Positions 46,734-61,700 of a DNA stretch of 64,000 bases are shown here, piece by piece. The position numbers and the translations under genes were made by a program. The DNA comes from Plecoglossus altivelis (Eukaryota > Chordata > Actinopteri > Osmeriformes > Plecoglossidae). The stretch is from assembly GCA_036571765.1 (NCBI GenBank), contig BROE01000015.1, positions 4,692,977 to 4,756,976 on the forward strand. Direction: 5' to 3'. The notes under the pieces are model-generated. The model ran no database searches, was not told the DNA's origin, and saw nothing but the letters and a program-made list of their open reading frames with translations. Every line of letters starts with the position of its first letter. The first letter of the stretch is position 1.

Positions 46734-49700
46734 ATGCATCTGAAGTGCATATGCACTCTCTTCCATCAATTATGCTTTCTCGGAGCGTTTGCAATTGCAG
46801 GTACAGGAGTTACACCTATGTAAAGATGACACGCATTGTAATGCTCATGCAGCACTAAGTTGCTATTTTAATCACATTGTTGCATTATTGCCCAACTCGA
46901 CAACATCCATGCATTTGCTTCTCTCCCATTTAAATTGAAGAGGCCGACTGTATCAACTAATATGCAGCGTTTGCTTCATTCTTCTCTTTTCTCGTGCATA
47001 GATCCGCATCCATTCCAGGACTCTGAAATCGTTTTCCCGGAGGTTTTTACAGACACAAGCCCACCGGCTCCCGATAAACCAAATAGCCGGGAGACTGACG
47101 CCAGCGCCGGGAGCAGTTCCCGGGAGGTCCGTTCCATTTCAAACTGGGACGAATACGAGTCTTCGGAGCTGTACGATTTGGAACCTTCAAGACCACAAAC
47201 ACGACTAAGGATACACATTCCAGCTTTTGGCAGAGACTTGCATATTACAGTGAAGAGAGATACTCGGTTTCTGTCCCAGAAATTCATGGTGGAGAGGAGA
47301 CAGAAAGCCCGAAAGGCATCTCCAAGCAACGGACCAGGTTCGGCCGCTGCCAATTCCGAGAAAACGTGCTATTACAGTGGGACTGTTCTCAATTACGAAG
47401 GATCTATCGCCTCATTCAGCATCTGCGCAGGACTGGTAAATAAATACAATTTAAAACGAATGTTTTATCGGTAAGCTTGAAATGTGGGTAGCCTTCTTCG
47501 TTCATCGAATGTGACTTTTGTCTTTGGAATGGTTTGACACATTGCTAATTCAATTCGTGATTGCACCTGGAAGCAATTTACATTTGCTTTCAATGCTTTG
47601 CAACGTTGCCTGTGCATGTTATCCTGTTCATGACAGTTAGTGACAGACTGAGTCTGTGTCTGTGTGGGTGAGACAGGGGGAGGCTGGGGGTTAACAAGAG
47701 CACACACCATGTCTGTATTGCACTCTCACCTAGCCCTCAGGTGTGTCCTTATGGGAGGTACGTTCTGAAAGGTCTAATGTTTTCCTGGCCCACCCTGCTT
47801 TCAACAGTCTTGGGGCAGACAGCATGAACTTGGCCCAAAAGCCAAAGAACAGAATCATTAGCCTCCCCCTGAGGCTTTAAGGGTGATCTCCTGTTGTGAG
47901 GAGGGAATGGGCTTAAAGTCAACTTTTTTGGACCACAATCCCAGACTCTGCCTTGTTAAGAGTTTCGGCTCACACAAAATGAATTGATCTTTTGGCAGCA
48001 GGACAGTGTGCTTTTCCTGTGCTGTTTTGTCCATGATCATATGAAAATAGATTGAATTAATGAAATGCTGTAGTTCATGACAATTCAGTTTTACGATGGA
48101 TACATCAGTAACTTTGGCATTTTTTGCATTTAGCAGTCAAGCCAAGAGATGTACCAAATGGGTTACCTTCAAAGTTTATTTTCACTTTCTTTTTGCCAAC
48201 AGTTCCCATCCATACAATTGTTGTGTGCTCCCAAACAACAAATTACAGTGTCCAAACCATCTCTGTGCTTTTCAGTGAAGGGGAACTTGGTTATTTTATG
48301 AATTTGTGCGTGAGTCAATGTGAGTCATTTTGCATTCATGGAATTCAAGCAGACATAAAGACAAACACTTCAGATGGATATTGATTGTGGAAAAATACAT
48401 TTTTCTTTACTGTCCCTGGTTTAAATGGATTTCAGCTCTTTGGAGAAGTTCTGAAATGTTTCTTTTTTGCCTACTTTAGAACTTAACGAGTCATCTTTGA
48501 TGACTTTTGGAGATAAGCATTATATATGAGAACTTAAGTTGCTCTGCTTGTCTGAGTGTTTTAATTTAGATTCCACATACAAGAGTTGAATAGTAGGCTG
48601 TTGCATAATTGTGGTTTTTGATCATGTAGTAAATGTGTGTCAGGAGTCAGGGTCAAGTTACTGAACAGAGTCTGGGTTAAGACTGACAGGCAATGAATAA
48701 TGTGGCCCTAATCCTAACACAATGTAATCACACAGTTAGACAGAGAGGCAAAGAACATACTAGAATATTGAAGCCACAAAGAGATTGCATGAGATAAAGC
48801 AAAAGCTCTACCCAGAAAAACATGCCAAGTCTTTAGTGTAACATATTTTATTATGTAAGTGAAACAAGTTGAAAAGTTTTGTTAAAACCTTCATTTATAT
48901 CATAGTTTTCTCCTGGGTTTGATTTTAGACAGAAATGCTGATATTTCACCAATAACTGCTAGTTAGTTGTAAGTTTCTAACTTATGAGTAGAACAGAAAG
49001 CTGAGGCATCCATTGCAGACACCAGTCACTCCAGGCATCATCAAATGAAGATAGTCATTCTTAGAGATCCAATCGTGAACATGCATTTGATATGGAGGTT
49101 GTAATGGAAGTTTATAGATCTTTCTTACACAGGGTAGGTTACCCATGTATCACTGACCCCGGTGACAAAGTGAGCCCTGGTAACCAAGTTAGTGCTTTTG
49201 AAAAGTTAACTTCTATCGTACTGTACTGTCATAATTCCACATTAGAAGTTAGAACTCTGGTTGTGTGTGAGTTTAAGGGAAAACACTTAATTAGCCGATG
49301 CCACTCATTCTTTTGAAAATTTAACTGACAAAAGTGTTAGGTCACTTTTTGATCACTTGCAAGGCTTCCTTTTTGCTTCCATAAGGAGTTTCATTATCTT
49401 CCACACTATTTGTCTTTTTAAGAAATATTTCTCATCTTTATGATAGGTTGGGTCAACCTTTAAATGACTGATGCCAATGAGTTTGTCCTCTTGTGTTGAA
49501 AGCCTTTTTCACTCTTGTCTGATGTCAAGCCAGCTATTCAATGGCCTATTTAGTCTGCACCAGTCATCTGACCTAAATGAGCCAAGACTAAATCATTCAC
49601 CAGGAGCCCATCTTCTACAACCCTAAACCTTTCCTTAGTACACTTTGGAACATTCCATCTAAACACCAGTCAAATGTAACAAACTGTGAATTCACCCGTA

Positions 49701-52700
49701 AAAGTATGTCTGTAGAGAAACGTGGAAAACATGAAAAGTTGGTCTCCAATCTATGAACACTGAGTATATGACTGATATCACGTTTGTCTGCTTAGTTTCC
49801 ACTTACCTTGTGATTGTGTGCACATTAACAAGCTATTTGTCCACACCCCATCAGCTCCCAGTTTTGACCTTACATGTTTCTCAATGAACCAACAGTGAAC
49901 AATGAATCATTCTAAATGAGAAATGATGAAAAAAAAATCCATTTTACTGAAGGGAGTTGGAAAAGCATCTTGTTTAGTGGCCTATGGGTTGCAGTTACTT
50001 GTTGCCTGTATACGTTGTGAGTATTTTTTATTTATTTTTTAGATCAAATTAACTAATCAACCCAGTGTGCCCTTATTGTAACGTGTGTAGTTGATAGCAC
50101 TGATTACATTTGCAAAACAAATTCTTATGGCAAATTATGCTTTAATGTTGGCCTGGTTAACCACAGTGTTAGGGAATCTAAAATACCTTGGGAACACATG
50201 GAACATGTCATCCCATACCTTGGGCATGACACGATTGAGGATGGATTGGCTTATTCCCAACCTGTCTGCCTGCTCCTGCTGAAAGGTCCTAGTTGTAGAT
50301 AACCTTTTTAGTCAATTTGCTTGGCTTTTGTTGGGCATTCCAACACAGGGCCCAGCTCACTCAATACATCCAAAAGATGGATATCTATAACGGATATCTA
50401 TAACGATTTATCAATCTGTCATCATTGTGGGCCAGAGGTGAACTCCTGCTGGCCTTCATCTCCTATTGCCTTTGTCCCCCAAAAGCACTAAAGCATCCAT
50501 TGCACACAAAAAATGACAAATATATGTCTCATTTGTGGTCCAAACTTATACCTTTTTCTTTCCGGATAAATAGGTTGAAGGGAGATAATTGGCATATATC
50601 ATAGTGGACCTATACTTCTCACTCCCATTGTAGGTCAAGTAAAACCCATTTGTAAAGTATGCACTTTCTCTCTGCTTTTCTGTCACTACGTTGCCATATC
50701 ACATCTAAAGTGCGTAGAAATACACAGATTCTCATGCCAAGTGTATTTTTCATAAATCTGGAACGATGTGTTGAAACACTGGCTCTCAAACATTTGACCC
50801 AAGGCATTCCCCAGTGTTTAGTTTACGGGACATTTACAATATGTTGTTTTTTCCCTGCAACTTTTCTTTTCACTGCTGCTTCAGGCAATGGGTGCGCACA
50901 AACAATTTGGGTAATTAGACCTTGCAATAAGATCCAGGGTAGTTCTAGGCTGTGCACTGGAGTGAGCAGGGCATTGATTTTTAGACTAACCTGTATTGTC
51001 AAGGTATTCTACCTTTTTGTAGATATCACAGCTCCAGGCCTCCAGGACCAATTTAAGGAGTCTACTGACCTGTGTAGCTCTAGACTAAGTGATAATGTCA
51101 CAGCCACTTCAGCCATCTGCTGTAGTGTGGAAAATCTGACTCACTCCATTGCTAAGTGACATGCTAATTGCTGACAGAGCTGAATTAAAGGGTTAAAATT
51201 TTAGCCAAAACATCACTGTGTTGCTTAATTTGACATGGATTGACGTCAGGAAGCAGGGTGAGCCGTTAAGGGTGGGTAAGGGTGACAATTTAAAGGGTAC
51301 CATATTACTGCCGTACCTGACAAAATATGACCCAGATATTTAGATTTTTGTGTAAATAAACTGCTTCATTGGAGACAGTAGTGAACATTTCAGGTTCTCT
51401 AAGAGTATGGAATGAGTGACAAAAGTAAGGTGGCTATCCTACATGTATTGTGGCTCTTTGTTTTTACTACTATAAGGTTGTGTGTGCATTTAATATGTGT
51501 ACATTTAGTATGTGTAATTTCTCCATTGCAGATGGGTTTCATTCAGATCAATAATGATTTCCTCTACATTGAGCCTGTGAACCAGACACTGGCTGTCAGA
51601 GGACAGGCTCATCGTGTGTATCGGAGGAAACGCTCAACTGAAGAGAGGACATACAAACAGACAGACAACACCACAGAGACACAAACCACTGGCCACTGCA
51701 GAGTCATTCCCGGTGAGTCATACAATGTAAAAACCAGTAACAAGAATGTTCTTCAATTCAACAGGAAAGTTTCAGGTGTTGACTAGCAGTGCTCAGTCAA
51801 AAACCTTCAAATTCTTCATGCTAATATCTATACAATTAATGCATATCTTTCCCCATGCTGCTGTAGTACTTATTCCTCATCTATAATGGAATCCACACCA
51901 CTGTTCCATCTATTACACTAGTTCACCAATGCAGCGCATCAAGAGATGTCTTAGCACTTCCAGCCAGTCAGCGCAGTTCACTCGAGAACGTGTCAATATG
52001 GCATGCAACAGTGCTGCTAGCCCCGTAATTCCCTTACCTGGACCAAATACACTATAAAACCGTTTTCAATACGTGAAATGGACTCAATTACAAAACAACA
52101 AGAAACACATAGGGAGCTGGAACAAGTGGAAAATAACTTACACACACAGGAACACCACCAACAGGACTAACAATCAAACTTAGCAAATCTAAATGCGCAG
52201 GCAGAGGTTGATGGCAATGGATTACAGGTGATTACTGATGAGACACAGGTGTGAAGGGAAAAGCGGGTGACACATTAGGTGTTAGTGTTTGGTGGTGCCA
52301 ATAGGCGGCTGACTTGAAGCAGTGCATGCTGTTTGGAATTTTGGCAGACTTGAGATGACCACATCAAAGTACTGCAGGAGCCATTCTAGAGTGGTCGGCT
52401 GCATCAGCCAGTGCAGTTTCTCCAGAGCAACTGCAGGAGCTCTGATGAAGACACAGAAATGAAATGATTGGCAAGACTCACACTCGACAAAACTTGACAT
52501 CTGTTTCATGTTTATTGTGACAACTCAAGTTTCGCTAACGCTCAAACATCAAACAGTACAACTGAATTAAATATTTGCCTTTATTGACAGACTGCAATAC
52601 TGTCGTGTTTTAGACTGTTGTGGTCTGTTTGTATGTGAAGATTGGAAAGAGAGAGTTAACATAACCTAGGACAAAATCACCAGTTTCAGCGCACAAGGTC

Positions 52701-55700
52701 TAATGCTAAAGGAATTTCGATCATGACCAGTTTGTCAGCAATGAATAGACCAAACATTGATTGGTTGATCAGCCATGATGGATTTGAAATTAATTTCTTT
52801 TCAGAAGCAGTACACATTACTGATCATGGCTGTAAATGTGGCGGCAACTGTCGCCGATCGCCCAGCCACAGCCAATGCAAACACACCTAGCTGGCTATAT
52901 CCTGGAGCAGTATGTTACCATGCAAAAATTTAACAATATAAATTTTATAGAGATGGCAATATTTTTATGATACAATGTCCATTTCAGGTTGAGATACCAA
53001 CATGCGACCTACCCTGTCTGCATCAGGCGTGAGTTCACAGACATTGCTTAAACTGATTAAGCTAAACTAAATTGCAGTGTGTATAATGAAGAGAGAATCA
53101 CAGATTGTCCGGCCACTGAAATTATGACTGACAGTGCTTTTGCTATTTTTGTATAAACAAGTGGAAAAACAAGACTAGGCTTACTATACTGAACAACTTC
53201 ATTTTAATGAGGTGATCAAATAGCAATCAGAGTGGAGTGATGCTTCCCTGGTCCTATCAGACTCGCGTACATTTCATTTGTACAGACATAATGGGCTCTC
53301 CCCTATTTGATCTGCCCAGAGCCACTCTGGTTCTGCCATAACCAATCGCTAGCGTTCGACCTTCACCACTAATGGAGCGGGCTGGAAAACCTTTCTCAAG
53401 CCTGTGGGGAGGAGGGTCGCATCATGGCCACCAATAAAACTCAGTAAAGACTGTTCTTGCTTTGGCTTTAAGTTCTGGATATTCTGTAGCGTTCCGGCAG
53501 CGAACCGAATGGCTTTGCTTGCAACTTTTCCCGCAGCCATTACAGAAGTACAACTCTGTTCCCTCTGTTCATTGATTGGGTCTGCCGATATCTGAGTTGA
53601 GAAAACCAAACTGGCTACAACAGCTTCAGACCTAGTACATAAGCAAAATGAATATTGAGGGGAGGTATGTCGGACAGCAGAGCCAGGCTAGAATGATGTG
53701 GGCGTGCTATATAAATGCAACCTTCATGTCAACAGTGAGGAAGGATCTCAAAGTGTCCACGGAAGATACAATAATTACTGTGGTAAAGTTAGTTTGGAAT
53801 TATATATTTAACATAATATGTTGGGCCAGCCATTGGTTTACCCAACTTTACTGTATGTTTACAATGGGTTACCCCATGAATAAGGCTTTATTTATAACCA
53901 GCCAGGGCTGGACTGGGACAAACAAATTGCCAGGGAACTTTTGCTCAGACCGGCCCATCACAATCGGCCGGATACCAGCTCAGTGGCAGCATGGGATATA
54001 ACCCAATGGTCCGCTGTTTCCATATGGGCTGGTTGTTGGCCAATTCAAAGTTAAATGTTTAAAATATATCTCATATATATAATATCATCACATATTGCAA
54101 AGCGCGTCAGCCCACCGGAAATTTGCGGTGCAGACCTATAACCAGCCACATGGCCAATGCAAATGTTTAGGGTCAACAAACTACTGAAGAAGTAGGCAAC
54201 GTAGACAGGATATCAATCTGTGGTGGGATCACCCACTTTTATGCCATTTTTAATGCAAATTTTCTAACTTTTATATATTTAGAAATTTTTGTCTTGTGAC
54301 AGATCTATAAAAAGCAAGACAAAAGTAAAAAGTGCATTTATACAATGGAAAAAATACTGCATGGAAATATAAAAAACTGCAGAAAACTACCCAAAGCTGC
54401 CCAAAATATTACTTTTTACTTTGGGGTGCATGCCTAAAAGAAAGTTATAGACATTTCTGAATGTTTTGGAAATAAACCTGTTCTTTAAATTTCATTTCTT
54501 TTGATGTGTAGGTATATTTTAATATTGTGATACTAAACTCAGTATTGTGATATGTATCGAATCCTGAGTTGGGTGTATCGTTGTTGCTAGTAAGAATCAA
54601 TGAACAAGGAAGAAAGTGAGAGAGACAAACACACCCACACCACAGAAACCAGCAAGAAGAATACTTTGGTAACACAAGACCATTACCGTGTCCATGACAT
54701 CTATCAACTTGCCTTTGGAAAAGTAATGCATTTATCTGCAACAAAACTGACATCAATTGACTTACTTTATATGCTGATTTGTTCCATTGGTTGTACAGTT
54801 ACAATATATACAATACCTCATTTATGAATGTCGTCACATGGCAACATTTTAGGACACTATTACATAGTTTGAAAATAATGGGGTTTGGGTCTTTCCCCTA
54901 GCTATGTTACAAACGATACATCTTTACGTCTTTCTTTTCTTTTCTTTTTTACAGAAAAACTACGAAGTAAAACTAAGAGACCCACTGATGGGGGGAGAGA
55001 GAAGAGGTACTCGTACAAGCTACTTCAAGAGTACAACGTTGAGACACTGGTAGTGGCTGACCCTGCAATGGTCAGCTATCATGGCACTGAGGCAGCTAAA
55101 CGTTTCATCCTCACAATCATGAACATGGTACGAGTTATCATCCACTAGTGTAGCTTGTGTCTCTGATCTGTATCAATGGTACTTTCAGGTACTGTTGAGT
55201 TACAATACATTTTGGCTTTGATATGACATCCAAGCATGATTTATGAGTCGGTTTTTCTTCCATAGGTTTTCAATTTATTTCAGCACAAGAGCTTGGGCAT
55301 TCAGATGAATATCAGACTGACTAAACTAGTGCTGCTTCATGATACCCCTGTAGGTGACAACTGAAAAAACATACAATATACCAGGAACCCAATTTCAATA
55401 GCAAGTTATACCTGAAACAAATGATAAGGCAGAATATATTTCTCTTTGTTTCTCTCTGTGTCCCCCTCCCTTCATCCATTTAGACAGACATGTATATTGG
55501 GCACCATGGAGAAAAGATGCTGGAGAGCTTCTGCCGCTGGCAGCAGGAGGAGTATGGGAAGAAGAGCATCCTTTCTGACTTCAGTACCCGGTGGAGAGAG
55601 GACCTTCCCTCTGTGGACACTGCCATTCTGATCACACGGTAAGGTGCCACTGCAATGCACACAAACACCAGGAAAAGACAGACTTATATACAATTATACA

Positions 55701-58700
55701 ATATATGAAAAACATCTTCATCTGAATGTCATAAATGTGTATATTGCATATTTGTTTTTATGCACCCAGTAATGAAATTCAGTTTGTCATTAGTATGTAC
55801 TCATACAGCTCTGGAAATAGGTTAGAGACCACTGTACTTTTTTCGTTAATTTAAAAAAACGTTGAGTAGGATATTTGTGACTGAGGATCAGAAGGGTCAA
55901 ATTTGAAGAGGCCTTTTAAATGTTACCCTTCTGTTCCTCACTCAATATTGTCTTTCTCTACTTTTTTGAAATGTCACACTGAACATATTACCTTACTGAA
56001 CAGATAAGCCTACTGTTAGGTTAACCTGTTTACTTATAATCTGTCATGATGTATCAGGGGGAAAAGAAGAAAAAAATATAATGGAAAATATTTCAGTGAC
56101 AGTGCTCTGGTTTTTATTTCAAATTAGCTGTTTTTAGGCAGTGCTTATGTATATCGATCTTTGAATCTCCTGGGTGACCAAAGTCATCCCTCTTCTTCAC
56201 CTTTAAATCCCCTTCCAAAAAGAGAGATTTCTGCCTGTCCAGAGATTAAATTTGATTCTGACCTGTTGAGGTGTCTCAGCACTCTTGTGAGTTGAGTCCA
56301 GAGAGCAGGTGTTTGATGTTAGAAATTCGCTAGGTATTTTTAGATTAAACTTAGAACGCCAGTCCCTGATAGGTGTAGCATATAGCCCACATTCCCACCT
56401 GTGTTTGTGCATGTGTGTTTGTCGTACACTTAAAAACACACACACAAACACAAAGAGCAAACTCTGATTTAGTGCTTGGCCTCTGAACACTTAGTCACAC
56501 ACTGGTCAAAGTTTACAGAGAGAACTGGAATCCTCTGTAACATTTTCCAAATGCTAAAGACTATGAAATTATATCTATTTTTGTGAAGAGACACAAAAGC
56601 TTGTCTTTTGAGAGTTCACCAGATCATTACACAGAAATGAGTCACTGTAATTACTGATCGTTAAACCCCTTGCACTCCCTTTTCAATGAAGAGTAAAATT
56701 GTGCTCATGCACTTATGATACCTTTTTATTATACAATTGCTGTTTGCTTTTCCTGCATGCCTGTCTTGTCTTAAAGAATTATGAAATAATTCACGTCTGT
56801 GAATGATATTTGTCATAGTTGTTTGATAGTAGTGATTTAGTTGGAACACATACATACTGTATGCACTTCTTCTGTCACCCTTGCATTTTGGCACTATACC
56901 TGTAGACTCTGGAGCTTGAATGGAGTCCCTGAGGCTTTGCATGTTTCCTCCAGAGGTCTCAACCTTTCACCAGCACTCTTCCAGCTAAACTTGCGAACTA
57001 ACTCCTGATTAACCTCTATGAAGGCTTTGGGGATCAATGTCAGCTCTAATACTCAAATATCCCCTCTAATCTCCAACACTTAGTATATACCTTCACTATA
57101 TGGGATAAGGAGGCCTTGTTGTTCTCCAGTGAGCCACACCAATTGAGTGGTGAAGGGGTCAGCATATCATGGTGGCTTTAGTTTTTGAATGTAATGATGT
57201 TTAAAATATATATGTTTCAGGAAAGATTTCTGTGTGCATAAGGATGAACCATGTGACACTGTAGGTGAGTGAAGTTCTCTATGTTTGTGTTTGTAAAAAC
57301 ACAGTTGTTCATTAATGTTCTTTGCAAAAATGATATTGTAATGAAAGGATAAAAATGATTTGCAACGAAGAGAGATCATAAAATTAATTGCTGAATTTAT
57401 CTTTCCATTCAGTTTTATAATGGCCCACTTCTTAAACACTCCCCTACTTAAACTCCCCAAAAGTCCCAAACTTTATTCATACATTCAATTCTGCATATCT
57501 CAGCTCAATCTGATCTATTCTTGTCTATTGTACATTGTATTTCATACAGCAGAACTGCGCAAATCCACAGTGCGTTTTCCATTCATGGATCAGAAATGCA
57601 TGTGATTTCATCCCACCAACTTTGCCATTAAAAGCCTAAACAATACAGCTTTATCTGGGTACTTACAATAAATGTTAGTACAATTGTGAGGTTTACTATG
57701 TTCTCCTGAGGCAGGAAATTTGTAGTGGCATTCAGAGAACACAGTGAGTTTACCTAGTAATCTGAGGCAGCCAATCAGATCAGATGTGACAACAGAATTA
57801 CCAGATAGCCTTTTTAGCCATCAACATTGATTATATGAAAGCAAACTTTAGAGTCTCTACTAGCGTATGGGTTCTTCAATTAGCCCATCCACCCTTTCAA
57901 TGCATTTTCCAAATACTTTTGATGTGCTTGTATAGTTATAGAAAGTATGACTAGGACATTTGATGATCACTGTCTGCTTTTCTTCCTTGGTAAATATTTA
58001 GAGACTCACAGTGTGCTGTTAAAACTGTAAAAATTACTTCAAGACAAAGTTTCCCAAAGCACACAAGTGTTTGCGTGCATGGGATTATTTGCAAGTGTGT
58101 GTGTGAAGACCAAAGAAAGTCTATGGGCTCTCCCCCATCATTTAATGAGGTCTTGTATTGTTCCAAAATACATGTATACTCATAAGCTTGCATGCCCATG
58201 GTCCATTAGGGCTTAGGTAATGGCCACATTGTTGTTATTCGCCCTGGTTTTATGGATAATATAACGACTCACACCGCAGGTACTTCCACTTCCTGGCAAA
58301 ACAGCACATGCCTTTACTCATGGATAGCATTTGTCCACAGAAGAGAGAGGGGGGGGGGTGTCCAGAAGGAAACAACAGACCTCAAAGCAACACACAATTG
58401 CGTTTTGTGAATACAGCAAAATTGTAGAAACTAGATCTTGTCTTTTTCAGAGAGGATTCTTCCTGTGACGTGTGTCGCTTGATGTGGTTTTGCCTCTGTG
58501 TGTTCTAAAGCCCCCATTGGGAATAGACTGGAATTTAAAGATTGTTAAGAGAGTAAATTATTAAGTACGTACAGTATATTGGAAAGAAATTGACAATGGC
58601 TGGAAGGTTTGAATAGAGGACCACCCCTTAGCGCTGAATCTTGTTAAATGACAGCTGTGTGTGTGTGTTTAGTTTTGTCTGTGTGTGAAGATCTTTGTGT

Positions 58701-61700
58701 TTGTGTGTGGTGTTTGTTTTGTTCTATGTACATAGAGAGGACCAGATACTTTTTCCAGGTACCAGTTCAAAACCACCACATGCTGTCTGGATGTTGTCTG
58801 TCCATCCGGGAGTCTGTTAGACTTTAATGACCTTTCGGAGGTGTCAAAGTATTTGACCTCACCCCTTTGGCCCTTACAACCTCCCAAATTCAGGTCCAGC
58901 TTTAGGTCTCTCCCTACTCCGTGTGTGGAATGTACATCTCTCTTGTAAATACACACACGGCATGTTACAAAGCCATCACTGTGAACTGGGGGAAAGCACT
59001 GGTATTATAGTATAGGGGAAAGTCAGCCGTTGACCTACTTTTTAACAGCCGTTTCTCTGATTCACGCAGGAGTTCTTAGCCTTCACCTACTTACATTAGC
59101 CTTCCCTGTGTGCTTTATTGCAAAAACTGCACCTGTGCTTACTAGGGGTTCCTTATAATGCAGGCAGTGTTGTTCACAAATTCTACACATCCACATTCCC
59201 TGAACTCGGGGCGTTGCTAGACCTTTCTTACTGGGGTGTGTGCCCCAGTATAAATCTGCAGTGTCTCAGTCAAATCTAATTTAGAGTTTACTTTAGTCAG
59301 TGCATTCATTTAGATTGATAATCCCCTCAAAATTAAATGCGGTATCCCCAATAAACTCAAAGTTAAAGTGAACATTTAAGTCAAAGTTGATGTGTCTGAA
59401 AACACAAACTGATACATGCCCACAGAATTACATGTCTATGTGCCCTCTTGGTTTTAGCCATTGCGGTACGCACATAGATATCCAGGTGTTGGCACGCAAG
59501 TCAGAATTGTGGTAGGCTAAGAAAATATTATGCAAATAAATACATATAAGTTGATAATTATCCTACAGATAAGTTTATTTGGACTCTGACACAATAATGA
59601 CATGTGTCCAATGTATTATATTACATTAAACCTTCGCTCAGATCATTGCAAAGAAAATTGTCTCACACACTCACATTAAGTATTGATGTCCCTGTCCCTG
59701 CCTTAATTGATGTCGCTAAACTTACCTTATAGTTGGTTAACTAAGGGAAGCTTACATAGGGCTTTGTGTTGCCCTCTTCTTGTATGCAGCAAGCTTGGAA
59801 GAAGATAAAAAGGTATATGAGGGCCTGTGCCCCAGTACAGTTTTATCTATTAACGCCACTGGCCTAAACCAGTTTATTCCATGTTATTTGTGCTCAGTAT
59901 TACTCTGGTGAGCTACGTTTTGATTCTATTCCACACTGATAACTCATTTCATGGATGTTTGTAATGTTGCACATGAACCACAGTGGTACCATTATTTTAC
60001 AATTTCAAGTATTGTGTTAAAATAATTTGTGGATTGTTTACATTGAATTAAGCAGATTCAGATAAACATGTGAGTTTCATCTTGATATCTTGAATGGAAT
60101 AAACTATTGCTAAAACAACAAAGGGGAATTCTGGGAAAACATAAGGACTTAAGATCAGTAGCGTAAAATCTAATCTTTCATTTCATTTCAAAATCCATTA
60201 AAGTTAGTATGCCATATTAATCCTAAAGTAGCACTCATAGAACAACATGCCACCACAAAGTACCATAGCTTTCCTTCAGTCCTACTGTATATTTGTCCTA
60301 TATGCACAGTGCTACAGTCCTGTTATGTCAAATAAAATGGCTACCCTAGAATGAAAGGACAGAATGAAGGGAGGAAACTTAGGATACGGGTTCAAACCAA
60401 ATCCAAATTGCGATCTACACTATCTACTTCAGCTCAGACCTCATCTCATCTTACAGCGGCAGAGTCCATACAGGTGTAGCACACATGTGGGCTTAGAGGC
60501 CTGGGTTTGTCATTAGACCTATTGTGAGATTGATGTTAAACTATAAAGATATCAAGCGAAAATGGATTTTGGATGCTCCAGGAAGGATGAAAGTCTCCAG
60601 GATTCGGCGTTGCAGGTCGATGTTGACTCCATATAAAGGCAAGAGGGAGAGTTCTTATATTACCTTACTTTACTGCCTGATGATTGAAGGAGGACACAGA
60701 AATATCAGCAGCAGTTCTGTTGCTTTCATTATATTGCGAACGAAAGCCTTACAGACTGCATGTGTCTGACTCCGTTCATTGTTGTTTGTGAGTTGGTGGA
60801 TATTTCAGACTGACATGCCAATTTCATCACTGTACACTTAAAACAACATTTGATTAATGAGTTGGGTAGTTGCAAGTCAATACATCAAAACATCTTATAT
60901 AAAGATGTATTGTCTCTATGAAACAACACCTAACAAAATAGATTGAACTCCACTCAAGTCACTTTGCCAGGCATTGACATGGTTTGACTACCTAAGAGGG
61001 CCCTCATATTAATGGGTGGGCAAAGAGCATTATCATACAGTAGAGGTCATGGTGGACTTGCCTCACATTTCCACTGAGGTGGGAGGGGCCGACCTTTTCA
61101 AGCAAACTCAACACTCCTAGAGGGCCCAGATGCCGACTAAATGCAGACAGAAGAGAAAGACTGGCTGTGACTTCACAGAGCACCCAGCAGCCAAGAGAGG
61201 CCTACCATTCTTTACAGGATAGATTAGAGGCTAATCTGTCGTCTAGCCCTAAAAGCAAGCCATATTGTCTAGTTTTCACAAAGACAGAAACATGGAATAT
61301 TTACAGTTTAGTGAGTGTCTATGTGCTTGTATGTGTGTGGATATGACGGAGAGAGAACCAAAGGCCCTCTAATGGACATACATGCCCCAAGAAACTGCAC
61401 CTATTTTCAACCATCAAAGGTGGGATTGTTCAGCCTGAGTTTCGTAATGGAAAGCATTAGTTCTGGATCCATTTCAGTGGGGTGATTAAGCCATCAAAGG
61501 TCACGGTATACGATCCACTACATGAGAGGAGGAAGAAATCCTTCTTTTTATGTTTTCTCCCCTTAACCCGATCCCACAGGAGCAGCACCTTTCAAGTCTA
61601 ACATTCAGAAGTACACAGCAGATGTGACACTTGTATTTTAGTGTGAGGATATGATAATAGATTAATTTGACATATTTATCTCATCAAACCCAACCTAGTG

